Shown: positions 1 through 12,054 of the stretch, one piece after another
Position numbering within the stretch: the first letter of the stretch is position 1
How the letters are laid out: each line of letters begins with the position of its first letter
NCBI GenBank assembly: GCA_001986395.2
Contig: MQVO02000003.1
Location: 558,001-622,000 of the forward strand
Reading direction: 5' to 3'
DNA from: Irpex lacteus
Lineage: Eukaryota; Basidiomycota; Agaricomycetes; Polyporales; Irpicaceae
DNA: 64,000 bases
The notes under the pieces: model-generated
What the model was told of the DNA's origin: nothing
Database searches by the model: none
What the model saw: only the letters and a program-made list of their open reading frames with translations
Made by a program: the position numbers and the translations under genes

Positions 1-2227
1 AACAAGTATAGTATACGTGCCACCACTTACTGCGCTTGAGGCTGCCGAGCAGCCCCCTGACAAGCTTACGCTCGTCCGGCGCACACATAAGTAAACTGAA
101 ACCGCTGCGCATGGCACGCGCCGTTCGGCCATTCCGGTGGACGTACACATCTGCTGAGCGGGGGATTTGGTAGTGCACGACGTGGTCGACGGAGGGGATG
201 TCGAGACCACGGGCTGCGATGTCTGTTGCGAGTAAGACTGAGTTGGCGGTGGATTTGAACCTTGTATCGAGAGTCAGCAATACGATAGGCAGTGTCGAAA
301 CATCGTATACATACCTATCGAGGTTCTTGAGGCGCTGACGCTGCTCAAGTTGTGAATGAAGAGGAAAAGCTTTGATCTCGAGGAGTTCCATCAAGGGCAT
401 GAGTCGTCGTATGCCGTCAATGGACGACAAGAAGACAAGCGTCCTTCCAGGATACCTCAAAAGGAAGTAATACAAGAACGCGTCCTAGTTCAACATCAGA
501 ATGGGAAACAGAGAAGGCGTAGTAGAGCGTACCTTCTCGTTGGCCAAGCAGTCAATTCTGCTCTCCTTCAGCGTCGACACGACTCCGCCCTCGGGACTCA
601 GATCGATGACCTCGGGCTGAGGATCTCGGAAGTCGAGTCGCATGAGAAGGTCATCTACGGGGGATGTCAGTATCTCTTTCCTTTCGTACAGAGCCACGCC
701 ATATACCAAGGGTAGAAGCAGGCGCATGGCGTTTCTTGCCCTTCGGCCTGGCACGTTTCTTCAGATTACGCTGTAAATCCTTGCTTAGCGTCGCAGAGAA
801 CACGAATGTTTGCATTTCCTCTCCCGCTGCCGGTTCTGCATCAACATCTCGTGCGTCCTCTGCGGAGACACCGCCAAAATCGGGCTCAATTTGGTCTTCC
901 CTGCACAGAATATGAGTATGGAATAAATGATACAAGGAAGAAGAGGCATACTCTGACTGCCTCAAGGTTAAACGCAGAATATTGTCGAGCTCGGCGAAAT
1001 GGCCAGCTTCTATCATCCTATCCGCTTCGTCAAGCACCAAGAACCGGAGTCTCTTGATCTGACTCGCTAGCTCATCGTCCTATTCAAACAATTAAATCAC
1101 TCAGTTTCCTACTTAAAGAGAGCGCGATTCACGCGTACAAACCTCTTGCAAAATATCCCAGAGTCGACCGGGAGTAGCCACCAAGACGTCGACACCGCGA
1201 TCCAGTATCCTACGTTGCTTGTGTGCGGACATACCTCCAACTATAGCGGCCACGCTGACTAGGGGTGGTCCCTTCGGTTTGATGGATGGTTCCGCGACTA
1301 CTTCCTTCTTCTTTCCTTTCTTATTTGATGCTCGATTTTGGTTGTTCGTTCCATTTGGGATAACGTCATCCTGCTCTTCAGTCTTGACCTCTGGAGAAGG
1401 TGCGCTCGCAGCACTGAGACAAGTATTGAGATGGGAAGACACCTGCAGAGCCAATTCTCGAGTTGGCGCGAGGACAAGAGCGCGTACGGATCGCCTAGAC
1501 TTTGCTGCTCTTTTATGTGAAGTTGCTTCGTTCAATAGCCAGTTTAATATCGGCAGACCATAAGCCAGAGTTTTTCCTGAGCCCTGTGATTAGCGTCAGG
1601 AAACACTGTTTCGTTACAAGTGAGGGAGGTCTGCACGCACTGTCTCAGCCACTCCAACAACGTCTTTCCCCCTTGCTGCTGAGGGAATCGCCTTTGACTG
1701 AATGGGAGTAGGAGTTTTGAACCCTTGTGCGTACAGGGCACGGAATAGCTGGGAGTGGAGGGAGTATGAATGCCATTCGGGTAGAAGGGTTTTTGCTGCA
1801 ATGAGGTGAGAAGGCGGTTACTTTAAGGATAAAGCGTTGCGTACAGTCGAATGGTGGTAGTTCCTCCACGGTAGGCTCTGAAGCAGGAGAGGCTTGTCTT
1901 GAGCCACTAGGTTTACTGGCTTCCTGACTTTCAGCCGGTGCTTCCTTCACCTGTGTTATTGTCAATTCGGTTGTAACCCTCAGGACAGAAGCCACACACC
2001 TTAAACTTTGCTACCCTCCCTCCTGCATTATCTTCATATACAACTTCCACCCCTTCAACTTCTTCCAATTCCATCAGCCCCTCCATCTCACTAGGGAACC
2101 CTGCCTCTTGTCTGCTCTTTACAGTCTTCCATGGCAGTTCGTTTATTGTCACATGCGCCGTCTTCGCTTTCTTGTTCGCAGTAGACGCAGCCCCAATAGA
2201 CTTGCGCTTCAGCAGCTTTGCCGACAT
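1..2227 (-). CDS. MAK5: MAK5-type DEAD-box ATP-dependent RNA helicase, 5' part (3' end beyond window)
   Basis: The product is a nucleolar DEAD-box RNA helicase of the Mak5/DDX24 family, which in yeast acts in 60S ribosomal subunit maturation. Translated motifs appear in the expected order: a Q-motif region ending in TPTPIQ near 1700, motif I AETGSGKT split by an intron near 1580-1640, motif Ia APTRELALQ, the GG motif, TPGRL, motif II as DEAD ([13 protein letters not shown]), motif III SAT, and motif [11 protein letters not shown] near 110-150. The start at 2227 gives a basic N-terminus ([10 protein letters not shown]) typical of nucleolar proteins and is the first ATG of this frame with coding-like sequence after it. 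Several introns of about 50-60 nt interrupt the gene. The helicase C domain reaches the window edge, so the C-terminus is missing here. It is divergent from ATG11 with only 226 bp between start codons. Motif evidence for a DEAD-box helicase is very strong; assignment to Mak5 rests on the [12 protein letters not shown] signature. Confidence 0.93.
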
Positions 2228-2453
2228 AGTTGCAATAATATCTCGAGAAGGGGATGAGGATGAGACCAACTCGCAGCCACAGCAATGAGCTAAACTTTTT
2301 GGCAGGAGAAGACGATCGGCGATCACTTGATGACCGGGCGCCTACCGAGCCAGCAGTGGCCCCCGGAATTACCGAAAGTAGACCCAACACTCGTTGAACG
2401 AGGCAGGAGGTCGCAGCCGCAGCGTCCCCAGAATCGCCTCTTGACCCTATACC
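2228..2453. promoter_or_regulatory. Bidirectional promoter between MAK5 and ATG11
   Basis: This 226-bp gap separates the start codons of two divergent genes and must hold both promoters and both 5' leaders. I see no clear TATA box. The assignment is positional inference only. Confidence 0.5.
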
Positions 2454-5400
2454 ATGATCCAAATATGCCGTGCAGAGGACGGCCAGACGTTCCAGGCAAG
2501 TTTATATCCGCAAGTGGCTGGATATACGTGCTGAACATGTGTGGCTGCGTAGGTGGATGTGAGTCTTTGGGACATTGAACGGTACGTAAGAGCTTGTGTT
2601 GTGTTGATTGCTATGCTGAGTTCTCTCGTAGGAAAGGAAGTATAGAGAGGTTTCTCAACGAAGAGACTGGTGTGGACGAGCAAGACATACTAGCCTACTT
2701 GGCGGACGGTCGTCGGTTGCGCAATGAGAACGTTCGGGATTTGGCAGGGGTTGAAGACCAGGTGTGTAGTGGAAGTCTTCGATGCAAAGTATAGCAAATA
2801 ATTTTATTGTAGACTATCTATGTGTTCAACAAAGCCTACTTGGACCTGGACGTTGACCTTGTGTTGCGCAAGCTACGAGTGGAGGCGCCTCTACAGCCTC
2901 CAGTTGAGGGTAAGCAGTATATTACACTGGGTTCTCTGTGGAATTATAATAACTTGTGTTGGGTCTTCCTAGAAAACATCGCTGCGACTCCTCCATTCCG
3001 TCCGACCCACTTGGCCGCATCTTACCTCCGAACCACACAAGTGCACCACGAAGAAGTCAATCGTACTCTGCAGTCACTGCGCTATCAATACGAAGCTATC
3101 CGTATCGCCTCTAGCTCGCTAGACCTCCACGTGCTCGCCATACAAGAAGCGTTCGAAGCTATCACAGCCAGTGCCGAACGTGAACTGCAGAAACAAGAAA
3201 GTCTACTGAACGGGCTAGATGCGGATCTGGAGATAGTCCAACGTGTCACTATCCACAAGGAGTTTGTGAGCCCTGCCGTTCGCAAAGCTATGGAGCTCGG
3301 TGAACGTGGTCGCACACTCGGAGATTACGTTAGTCAGGTGAAGATGCGGCAGGTTGCAGATACATGCCGGCGGACACATCGTGAGTGCATTGGGATATGC
3401 GCTGGTACGATACTAAGCGTTTGTTAGAGGACTTGCAGGACCGTACAGCACATGTTCATGACTTGATGGCCAAGCTACGTGACGGTACAGATTCGGTCCG
3501 TGTGCTAACGTCAGATACCAGGTAGGTTTCACGAATTTGCACAGCTCCTGAGTCAATGTTCATTAGGGTACTGTTAGCTCGCTTGAGGATGCAGAGACAT
3601 CTTTCAGACGATCACAAGAAGCATCAACCAAGGTTACAAACGTTGCCGGTGCGCTTGAGAGTAAGTATTTACGATCATCCTGAAGCTGAGTGCAGATGTT
3701 AATTGGGACTAGAACCAAATGCCCAGACAGACAGACTGATACAAGGTGAGCATGGCTATGACGAGCTATCCCATAGTTTCTCAATAACAGCTAGAACTGC
3801 GGCAACTGGACTCGACCATTCGTGAGGAGTTGCAACACATCACAGAAATCAAGGTTTGTTTCTGCGCAAATGTTCAACAGATTATGTTCATACTAATGCT
3901 GGTTATATCAAGAATGCCTTCACGCAGCGTTGCATAAGTGGTCTACGGCAGATTAGCGAGCTTAACACCTACCTCGTCCAACTCCCTCCAACTCTAACCT
4001 CATTGCAATCATCTTTCCGAGTAAAGACCAGTTTCTCGCATATTCAGCGACTCCATAACATGCTCTATGCGTATGGTGCCACTGTAGTTGAGATCGTAAG
4101 GCGAAAGGAGTTCTGTGAGTAGTTATTCTTCGTCACGTGTCATGTGAATGCACTCTGACCCCCAGCATAGCCCAATTCTTCTTTCAGCGGGCGCAGAATA
4201 TCTTGGAGGTTATGGCAAAGATGTCGTACGTATTCATGTAAAGTTATCTTGAAACTTTGGATTCTACTGATTGGCCACAGCTCGAATGAACGCAAACGTC
4301 GACAACTGTATCGCTCTGAGGTTCATGGTCAACTGCCCTTCGACACAAAGGGACTAGACGAACCTGTGCCAAGCATAGACTTCTCGACGACCGGCTCAGA
4401 CGACGTTCCTTACTCTCTTGAACGTGCTGATCTCAACGGTATGTCCTTTACCAATCGTCCACTCCTCAATCGGCGCTGATTTTCGATACAGATTTGTTGC
4501 TTGCCATGGACGATTTGGAACATTTTGCGAGAAATTCTCCTCATCCTGGCGCCCTTGCATCCGTACAGGAGGCCCGTGCCGGTCTTGAGAAGCTGATACA
4601 CAAGATGGATGGGCTTGAGGCAGGCTTCGATCGGATTGCGGAACGTTCGCGTAAGCAGCTCTCTCGTAACGAACGCGATCATCCATTGACATACTATTCA
4701 TCAGTATTATCTTCGTCGAGACTGTTCGAGCACCGTAGACGCAGTAAGTCCTTTTGTTTCCACGATTCTATGCTTCTAATGTGTGGTGTAGCGGCCGAGG
4801 AGGACGAGCAATTGCTAGCGGACTTCGAGGCTCAACTAGAACAAGTCACGCAAGAAAAAACACGCCAAGAGCAGCAATTCACCGAAGAACGTCGCACATT
4901 GGAGGACGAGAACTCCCGGCTGAGATTGCAAATTGAGGAAGCAGAGCGTACCAGGGATCAACACGAACGCGAGTTACATGCGATAAAGGCCCAGTACGAT
5001 AGCGAGTCCAACTCTCGTCAGATCCTAGAACGCCGAAACTCGGAGCTCTCTTCTGAAGCCGACTCACAGCGGGCAGCACTCGCCACCGCCCTGTCAGAAG
5101 CAACTGAGAGAACACACGAAGCAGAACGTTTGCGGCAGGAGCTTGCGCAGGTTCGCGCCGAGTTCAACGAGATGAAGGACTGGGAGCATCGGAACACGGA
5201 AAACACGAACAAGCTTGTGGAGGATCAAGCCGACACATTGCGTAGACTTGAAGAGGCACGGGCCCGGGGTGAGGACCTCGAGGCGCAGATACAGGCCGCG
5301 CGGCGGGAAGGAGAGGAGGTGAAGCGGGCGCTCCTTGAAGCCAGTAAGGAGAAGGACCGATTGTTGCGTGCGCAGGCCACGGAGCACGATCGGATCATGC

Positions 5401-7455
5401 GCGACCATATCGCAGAGGCCGATGGAGACCGAGCCGTCCTGGAGCATCAGTATCTGGAGCTCAAGGCTACTCTGGAAAACACAGAACGCCAGCTGAAAGA
5501 CGCTCGTGCGCAGGCCGAGATGTATAGCTCGGATGCTGTTGGCCTCAGGGAGGAGTTACAACGCGTAGAACACGAGCTTCGAGAAGCGCGACACACGGAG
5601 CGGCTGCTTCGCGATGACCTACGTGCGGGTAGAGCCTCCCAATCCGACTTTGAGCAGAAGCAGGAGAACAGCGGACGGCTGATAGCGCAGATGCTCGACG
5701 TTGCTCTCGCGTTCCGGGAATCGCATATCAAGGCTCTCCAAGCGATACAAACCATGACATCACATCCTTCGTCTTCTGCAAAGACAGGTATCAGCCCGAA
5801 CATGTCAGAGTCAACGTTCGGTGGCTTACGTCGGAGTATTGCTATCAGTTTCGTCGAGCCGCCTCCCATAGACCCCTCTGATCCGACGGCAGCTCTGGAT
5901 GCCCTGCGGACATTCGACCACGACCAGTTCCTTGAAGCTATCAACAAGGCGGGCCAAACCATCCGTAAATGGCAGAAGCAGTGCAAGGATTATCGCGAAA
6001 AGGCAAAGGGCAAGATCTCCTTCCGTAATTTTGCGAAAGGTGACTTAGCGCTCTTCCTACCGACTCGCAACTCGGTGACCAAACCGTGGGCTGCTTTCAA
6101 TGGTACGTTCCCTCTAAAGGCAGCCCTGATACTGCCTGGGATTTCTCCTATCGATTTACGTTATCCGAGGATGCTGATGTCCGAGGTTTCACCTTCGCTG
6201 CACATGTAGTCTCATTCCCTCATTACTTCCTCAAGCCTAATGGCCACTTGGGAGAGCAACTGAAGACTCGAGAATGGATCGTCGCCAGGATCACTTCAAT
6301 TACGGAGGGGGTGGTGGATCATAAGGTACGTAAATCTGAGGTAGTTGCCACAGAATTCAGCTGAAGTGGGCTCTATTGCTATAGGATGCCAGTACAAACC
6401 CGTACGGTCTAGGCGATGGTGTCAAGTACTACATGCTCGAGGTCGAGGACTGGACTCAACCGGCGTCATCAACGAAGCAGAGGCGGTCATCGACGAAAAA
6501 GGCCACTGATTCTCAGACACCAAGGAAATCTTCGCCTGAGCCAATCTCGACAGCAGAGCCGACGCTAGAACCTCCACCTGGGCCCCCCGATCCAGATACC
6601 GAGGTTGAAGAAGTCTTTCCAGCCAGATCTCCGACGTCACATCTTCCTAATTCTCGAGCACGCACAAGTTCGCCGTCTGCAGCTGCAGGGCCATCGTCGC
6701 TGTCTCGCCTACTGGCTCAGGCTCCTGTAGAAGACTCTAGTGTCGTTCGCGCAGCATCATCGCCTACGACATCGACACCCGAGAAGCATCCTTTCCCTTC
6801 TCCGCCCGCATCCTCTCCGCGACAGCCTTCGCCGGTGGCTTCTCCTGAGCCCCGCCAGCCTTCACCTTCGCCACGTATCCTGCCGTCGAATACACAGGTT
6901 ATGTCGCCGCCCCGTGCGGGTGTGCCATTGCCTGGCCGTCCGGGATCCAGAGCTTCTCGAATGTCTTCCTCGTCTAAGTTTTCTAGCGGGAGAATCCCAT
7001 TCGCGGGTACTGCCGGCCCTGCTAAAGCAATAGCCACGACAGCGTTGAACTCAGAGCTGTCAATTTCGGGATCTCCTTCTTCTCTCGCCCCATCGGGCAG
7101 TACAGGCTCAGAAACAGTGAGTCCCTCGCCTGAGGGATCTCCGACTGAAGGATTAAGCCAGTTCTTGCCCAATCATCGCCGTCGGCCCAAGTCTTACCAT
7201 CCAAGCTCCAACAAAGACTCATTATCTGTGGGTCCGGGCGGTCTCCCCACAATCGCACAGGCTGTGTCGGTGGATCCTGGTAATTCCAATAGCGCACAGA
7301 GTGGTCTGGTGGGGTCTGGCCCTCCCAGCTTGAGTGCGCGAGTGCGATTGGCAAGTCTAGCGAGTAGCTGGGGTGTGCCCTTTGGTCGCAGGAGAGCAAG
7401 CGAGTCTGCCTCACCTCCAAGGCCGCCAGGCACCAGTTCTAACGGTTTATCGTGA
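2454..7455 (+). CDS. ATG11: Autophagy scaffold protein Atg11, 17 exons
   Basis: Atg11 is the large coiled-coil scaffold of selective autophagy that links cargo receptors to the Atg1 kinase and phagophore assembly site. I assign exons 2454-2495, 2553-2581, 2632-2761, 2813-2909, 2973-3380, 3428-3521, 3578-3660, 3713-3745, 3795-3853, 3913-4114, 4171-4225, 4281-4438, 4492-4650, 4705-4743, 4792-6102, 6210-6325 and 6385-7455. All phases agree and give 1361 residues. The N-terminus MIQICRAEDGQTFQ and the following DGRRLRNENVRDLAG are typical of the family. A long coiled coil fills exon 15 (about residues 530-850). The C-terminal Atg11 domain is recognisable by DLALFLPTRNS, SFPHYFLKPNG, WIVARIT and NPYGLGDGVKYYMLEVEDW. 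A Ser/Pro-rich tail of over 300 residues follows. The first intron begins with GC rather than GT. Family identity is strong; the start is supported by homology of the first exon rather than by an upstream stop. Confidence 0.94.
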
Positions 7456-8740
7456 ACGCACTGCGATGATACGGGCCAAGGACCATGCATGACGCGCGTC
7501 AAGCGCAATCGAATTTGATAGTTGAGGGAGTAGGTGTCGACTGATGAGACGGGTGATGCGTAATTTCTCCGGTATATTCGCACCGTTAGTTGGATTTCTC
7601 GATCAATCTTCTTGGTTACGACAGGCAATACAGTTTTGTTATCTTTTGCTGCAATCTGTCAAGGAAGAATAGAGCCTCGATGAAGGCGGGATGTGCGATC
7701 TATTGCGTAGTGTATCATAGCAGCTAGTGGCGTAGTAATCCTCCAGGAAAAGCCCGCCATAATGAACTGGGTCTCATGACGGTCGATCTTCCTCTGCCCT
7801 TGGCAGCAGGCAAGATCCTCTAGTTAAGAGTGAGTTTCTCCGTGTTGGCTCCTGTTCAGGCCAAGTTGCGGGAGAGCATGCACGATCATAATGGCAGGCG
7901 TGTAGCATCAGCGAAGAGCGGCCGATAGCTAGGCTGGCGGTGTATAAAAAAGTGCCTAGATCTGTTAAAGGCATGCCCAATTATTCAGGAACACCGCGGA
8001 GTAGTGAGTGCGCAATTTGGTTTTCCACGGCGTTGCAGTGCTTTCTCGCACAGCGACTGGTGCATTCTACATGGCCAGATTTGTCGAACTGGGTTCCGGC
8101 GCTCGGCACATTGGATCAAGATTAGATGGTCTAGAGCGCCCGGACAGTCAGGACCTCATCCGGACTGGAAATTGCCCCACAGCTCCCCGGAAGTAAACCG
8201 ACCCCGCGCCGGAACTCAATACAACAGGGGATCAAGGCAGGCCATAGCGGTGAAGGTAGGTCAGGGTCGACGGGGCAAACCGTCCTCGGTGCAGTTTACG
8301 ACTTGTCACGACGCATCTAGACCATGCGTCGGGATGTTGTCTGCTTTTTTCTACGCAATTGCACCAGAAATACCGACGGTAAGAGAGAACTGCATGTTTG
8401 AACAACGTGATTATTATTATTGGATTGCTAGCAGGTACATGTGCTCGATCACCTCGTGCGATCTCAGCGAACCAACGGCCGACAGCGGGACCCCTTGGCA
8501 TAGCGGTCGTCGCTCGGTTGTTTTTCTGTGAGGTGAGTGTACGGGTCTATTTGTAGAGGAATCGGCAGGTTTACTGATGGTGATCACATAGGGGTAGGCA
8601 AGGTAATAGAGCTGTGTCCCAGCTGTGTCGCTTTTGCTATCTTACATGGATGAGTGGACGGTAGTTATCTGCGTATGCGCCAGCTCCAGACTTCCCCAGA
8701 GGCGCGATGGGGTCGGACTGGACCAAAGCTGGGGAATTGC
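7456..8740. other. Intergenic region, no gene supported
   Basis: This stretch lies downstream of ATG11 and upstream of the first sugar transporter. Open frames on both strands are short, overlap one another and show no family signature or splice logic. It should contain the ATG11 3' UTR and distal promoter of the transporter. Confidence 0.6.
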
Positions 8741-8752
8741 GCGGGGAAACAT
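8741..8752 (+). promoter_or_regulatory. CreA/Mig1-like GC box upstream of sugar transporter 1
   Basis: The sequence GCGGGGAAACAT lies 214 bp before the start codon and recurs identically 184 bp before the start of the duplicate gene at 11871-11882. GCGGGG fits the SYGGRG consensus of fungal CreA/Mig1 carbon catabolite repressors. Binding is inferred from motif and conservation only. Confidence 0.4.
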
Positions 8753-8862
8753 ATGGCTCATTGGCTGCGACAGACATTTCACATACGCTGGGAGAAACAG
8801 TTCTATCGCCAGGTCCGCGCGGGCGGGCGCCCCCGTCCCGCGTCGCCTGCCCACACCAGGAC

Positions 8863-8870
8863 CTATATAG
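8863..8870 (+). promoter_or_regulatory. TATA box of sugar transporter 1
   Basis: CTATATAG sits 92 bp before the start codon inside a block (CCACACCAGGACCTATA) that is repeated before the duplicate gene. Confidence 0.6.
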
Positions 8871-8954
8871 TCGGCCAGCGTATCGCCAGAGTTTTCCTCC
8901 AACTTTCTCAAGTTCTATCCCACCCTCCCACGCACTTTCACAAACTCTAACTCC

Positions 8955-10722
8955 ATGGGTGTTGGCGTAGCTGCTCACGCTCACGCTGAGGCGGGCTATG
9001 TCCAGTTCCTCAACCCCGAAAGGACATGGCTTAAGAACAAGCGTCTCATCCTCCTTCACGCTTGGCTGGTTCTCTTGTACGTTACAATGTTCCAGCTTCC
9101 GTTATCTCCGTGCTGACGTCGATGACTTCTCAGCCTCGCTACATCGGCCAACAATGGTTACGATGGTTCATTAATGAACTCCTTCCAGTCGCTTCAGCTC
9201 TGGAAGAGTTATTTCGGCTACCCTCATGGTGGCAAGCTCGGTCTGCTGAACGCTATCCAGGTTCGTCCTCATCCCTCATAATGATGTTGCAACCCACTAA
9301 TCTCTCGCTTCAGAATATCGGTTCACTTGCCGCCTACCCCTTCGCACCCTATCTGTCCGACGGCCTTGGTCGAAGACGTACCGTCTGGATTGGTGCCACT
9401 ATCATGTTGATCGCCGTCGCCCTCCAATCCGCCGCCCAGAACCTCAGCATGTTTATCGCTGCTCGTTTCTTCATCGGCTTCGGTCTCACATTCGCCGCCA
9501 ACTCCGCCCCCATGTTGGTCACCGAACTCGCCTACCCCGCATACCGTGCACAATTCACAGCCATGTACAACTCCCTCTGGTACTTGGGTAACATCTGCGC
9601 GTCATGGTCTTCATACGGTACCGAGTACATCCACAACAACTGGGCATGGCGTATCCCCTCGCTGCTGCAGGGTATCCCCTCACTCTTCCAGTTCGTCCTC
9701 GTCCTCTTCGCTCCCGAGTCCCCACGTTGGCTCGTCTACAAGGGCAAGGAACAGCAGGCACTCCACACTCTCGCCTACTACCACGCCGACGGCGACGAGA
9801 CCGATCCCCTTGTCTTGTTCGAATACAACGAGATTAAGGCTGCCGTCGCACTCGACCTTGAGGTCGCCCAGAACGTCGGCTGGTCTTCGCTCATTGCCAC
9901 GCCCGGTAACAGGAAGCGTATGATCATCATCGTCGCTATCGCTTTCTTCTCCCAATGGTCCGGAAACGGTCTTGTGTCGTACTACCTGAACCAGGTGTTC
10001 GATACTCTCGGCATAACAGACGCAACTATCCAGCTTTTGATCACTGGGTAAGTACAGCCGCACCCGGTCTTTACTAGCAAAGTACTAACTTGCAACCACA
10101 GTATCCTCGCTATATGGAACCTGTTCTGGGCTCTCGGTGCTTCTATCGCTGTTGAGCGTATTGGCCGTCGTACCCTCTTCATTGGCTCATGCGCCGGCAT
10201 GCTGCTATTCTTCACGCTCCAAACCATCTGCTCTGCTCAATACGCTCTTCACGGGTCCGACGGAGCTGCCCACGCTGTCATCGCATTCATCTTCCTGTTC
10301 TACGCTGCCTACGAGTGAGTTTTCTCTTTATCTTCTCATCCTGTCATTACTCACGCAATGCCCACAGTATCGCATGGTCACCTCTGATCGTCGCCTACAC
10401 CGTTGAAATTCTGCCCTACAGCCTTCGTGCCAAGGGTTTCAACGTCTTCAACTTCGTCATCTCAGTGGCCCTCATCTTCAACCAATACGTCAACCCGATC
10501 GCTCTTGGCAACATTGGCTGGAAGTACTACATCGTGTACTGCTGCTGGATCGCCTTCGAGCTCGTATTCTGCTACTTCTTCATCGTCGAGACCAAGGGCC
10601 TCTCACTCGAGGAGACAGCCGCCCTCTTCGACGGAGAGGAGGCTACCCGCGCTGTCACCACCGCACACGAGATCCGACACGACGAGGTCGACGACAAGAC
10701 CTCCGGCGAGCTCAAGGCATGA
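8955..10722 (+). CDS. MFS sugar transporter, lactose-permease/hexose type (copy 1)
   Basis: This is a plasma-membrane sugar/proton symporter of the major facilitator Sugar_tr family, closest in style to fungal lactose permeases. Exons 8955-9076, 9134-9260, 9314-10047, 10102-10314 and 10368-10722 join in phase to 516 residues, the usual length. Hallmarks are the loop 2-3 motif DGLGRRR (about residues 98-104), PESPRWLVYKG before the central cytoplasmic loop (about 217), FSQWSGNGLVSYYLNQ in helix 7, VERIGRRTLF in loop 8-9, and VETKGLSLEE after helix 12. The paralogue at 12055-13818 has the same five-exon structure with identical exon 2-5 lengths. The promoter carries a TATA box and a CreA/Mig1-like GC box shared with that copy, which suggests carbon-source regulation. 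Substrate cannot be fixed from sequence: lactose/galactose, glucose or cellobiose are all possible. Confidence 0.93.
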
Positions 10723-11870
10723 GCGCCTTTTGGTTTCTAGGGCTTTTGTGTTGATTTATTCACTCTTCTCTGGTGTTGGTCAGAATCGGACGAACCCCCT
10801 TGTATCATTTATTGTAGGATTAGCTACGCGCTTCACGCCCCACGCCTCTTGACTCCCCCTAACGTAGCACACGCATACTCACGCCTCTTCTTCCGCTTCC
10901 GAGCTCATTAGCTCGTGCACTTCTAGTTACGAGTAAAAGTTGTACACTAGTCGAAAACTATTGCTTAATCTACTCGCAAACTTACTGGATCTCACTATCG
11001 CAATTGGGTGAACATCTGATCGAGCTGAAGAGTGATTCTTTGGCCCATTTCACGAAGGAGCATTACCACAATGAGATCTATGTATTGACGGCTTGAGATC
11101 GATCATTGTCACGTCCGACTCGGTCACAGCGTTCAACTTCTACTCCTGCCCAATTTGGCAATTTTGAGTGTACTGTGAATACTCTTCATCGCGGATCTCA
11201 TATGAATTGTTCACCGAAGAAAATTAATACTCGGACGAGGGGTGTCAAAGGCCGTGCCCTGTGTCTTCGGAGGCGAGTTAGCGGCCAGAATCACCTGGAA
11301 TCAAGGTAGAGTTGTTCTCGGGCGGCTAACCTTACGTTGTTCATCACTTCGGAGGCAAACGACAGCCCGGCGCCTCGGTCGAGGGAGAACGGAGGCCGTA
11401 GAACGCAGGGTCAACGGAGGAACGAAGCCTCTGGCCTGAATGAACGGTCTGCAGGTGCCTCAGGCACACCGAGATTGCACGTCGGCAGATTGCTGGTCGA
11501 ATCCTGCGGAGGAAAGGTAAAAATTATCCACTGGAACAACAGGACACAGGCTTGGAGGGTGGCGGAGTGCGAATATTATTGGTTGATGGGAGTTCACGTG
11601 CCACGTGGGCGATCGTTAGGCGGGATCTCAGCGAGCTAACCGTTCGGTGTGTTTGGGACGGCTGTCGCTACAACCTCCGCAGCTATGCTGGCATGGGTGA
11701 TGTCTGGCAGAAGAAGCGGCGAGTCTATCGTCACAGACAGAAGCCAGCAAAGAGAGTTTTTGTCGAGGCCGCTATGTTGAGCGGGTGCAGTGGGCGGGGT
11801 GTGCCTGTGTAGTCCCTAGGCATCCTAGTTTTGGAGGCGCAATTGAGTCCGGGAGTACGCTGGGAGTGTC
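10723..11870. other. Spacer between the duplicated sugar transporters
   Basis: The first ~290 bp (to about 11010) are 3' flank homologous to the region after copy 2, for example the shared ATTGCTTAATCTAC near 10960 and 14104. The remainder up to the second promoter shows no supported gene. Confidence 0.55.
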
Positions 11871-11882
11871 GCGGGGAAACAT
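11871..11882 (+). promoter_or_regulatory. CreA/Mig1-like GC box upstream of sugar transporter 2
   Basis: GCGGGGAAACAT is identical to the element at 8741-8752 and lies 184 bp before the start codon. The conservation could be functional or simply reflect recent duplication. Confidence 0.4.
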
Positions 11883-11964
11883 GGGGAATATCTGGAGAAA
11901 CAGGTCAGGTGGGCTAGTGCGGGGAGGGGCGCCTCCTGCCATCTTGAGCTGCCACACCAGGACC

Positions 11965-11971
11965 TATAAAG
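11965..11971 (+). promoter_or_regulatory. TATA box of sugar transporter 2
   Basis: TATAAAG, 90 bp before the start codon, follows the same CCACACCAGGACC block seen before copy 1. The TATA spacing to the start is almost identical in both copies. Confidence 0.6.
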
Positions 11972-12054
11972 ACGTTAGGCAGCTTCTCGCCAGATTCCCT
12001 CCAACTTCTTCAAGTTCCCCATCCTCCCCCAATCACTTTCAAGAAGTTGACACA

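Noticed and set aside
7774..8531. Several overlapping 60-175-codon frames between ATG11 and the sugar transporter
   Set aside because: They overlap on both strands, have no splice logic or domain text, and lie in the expected UTR/promoter space.
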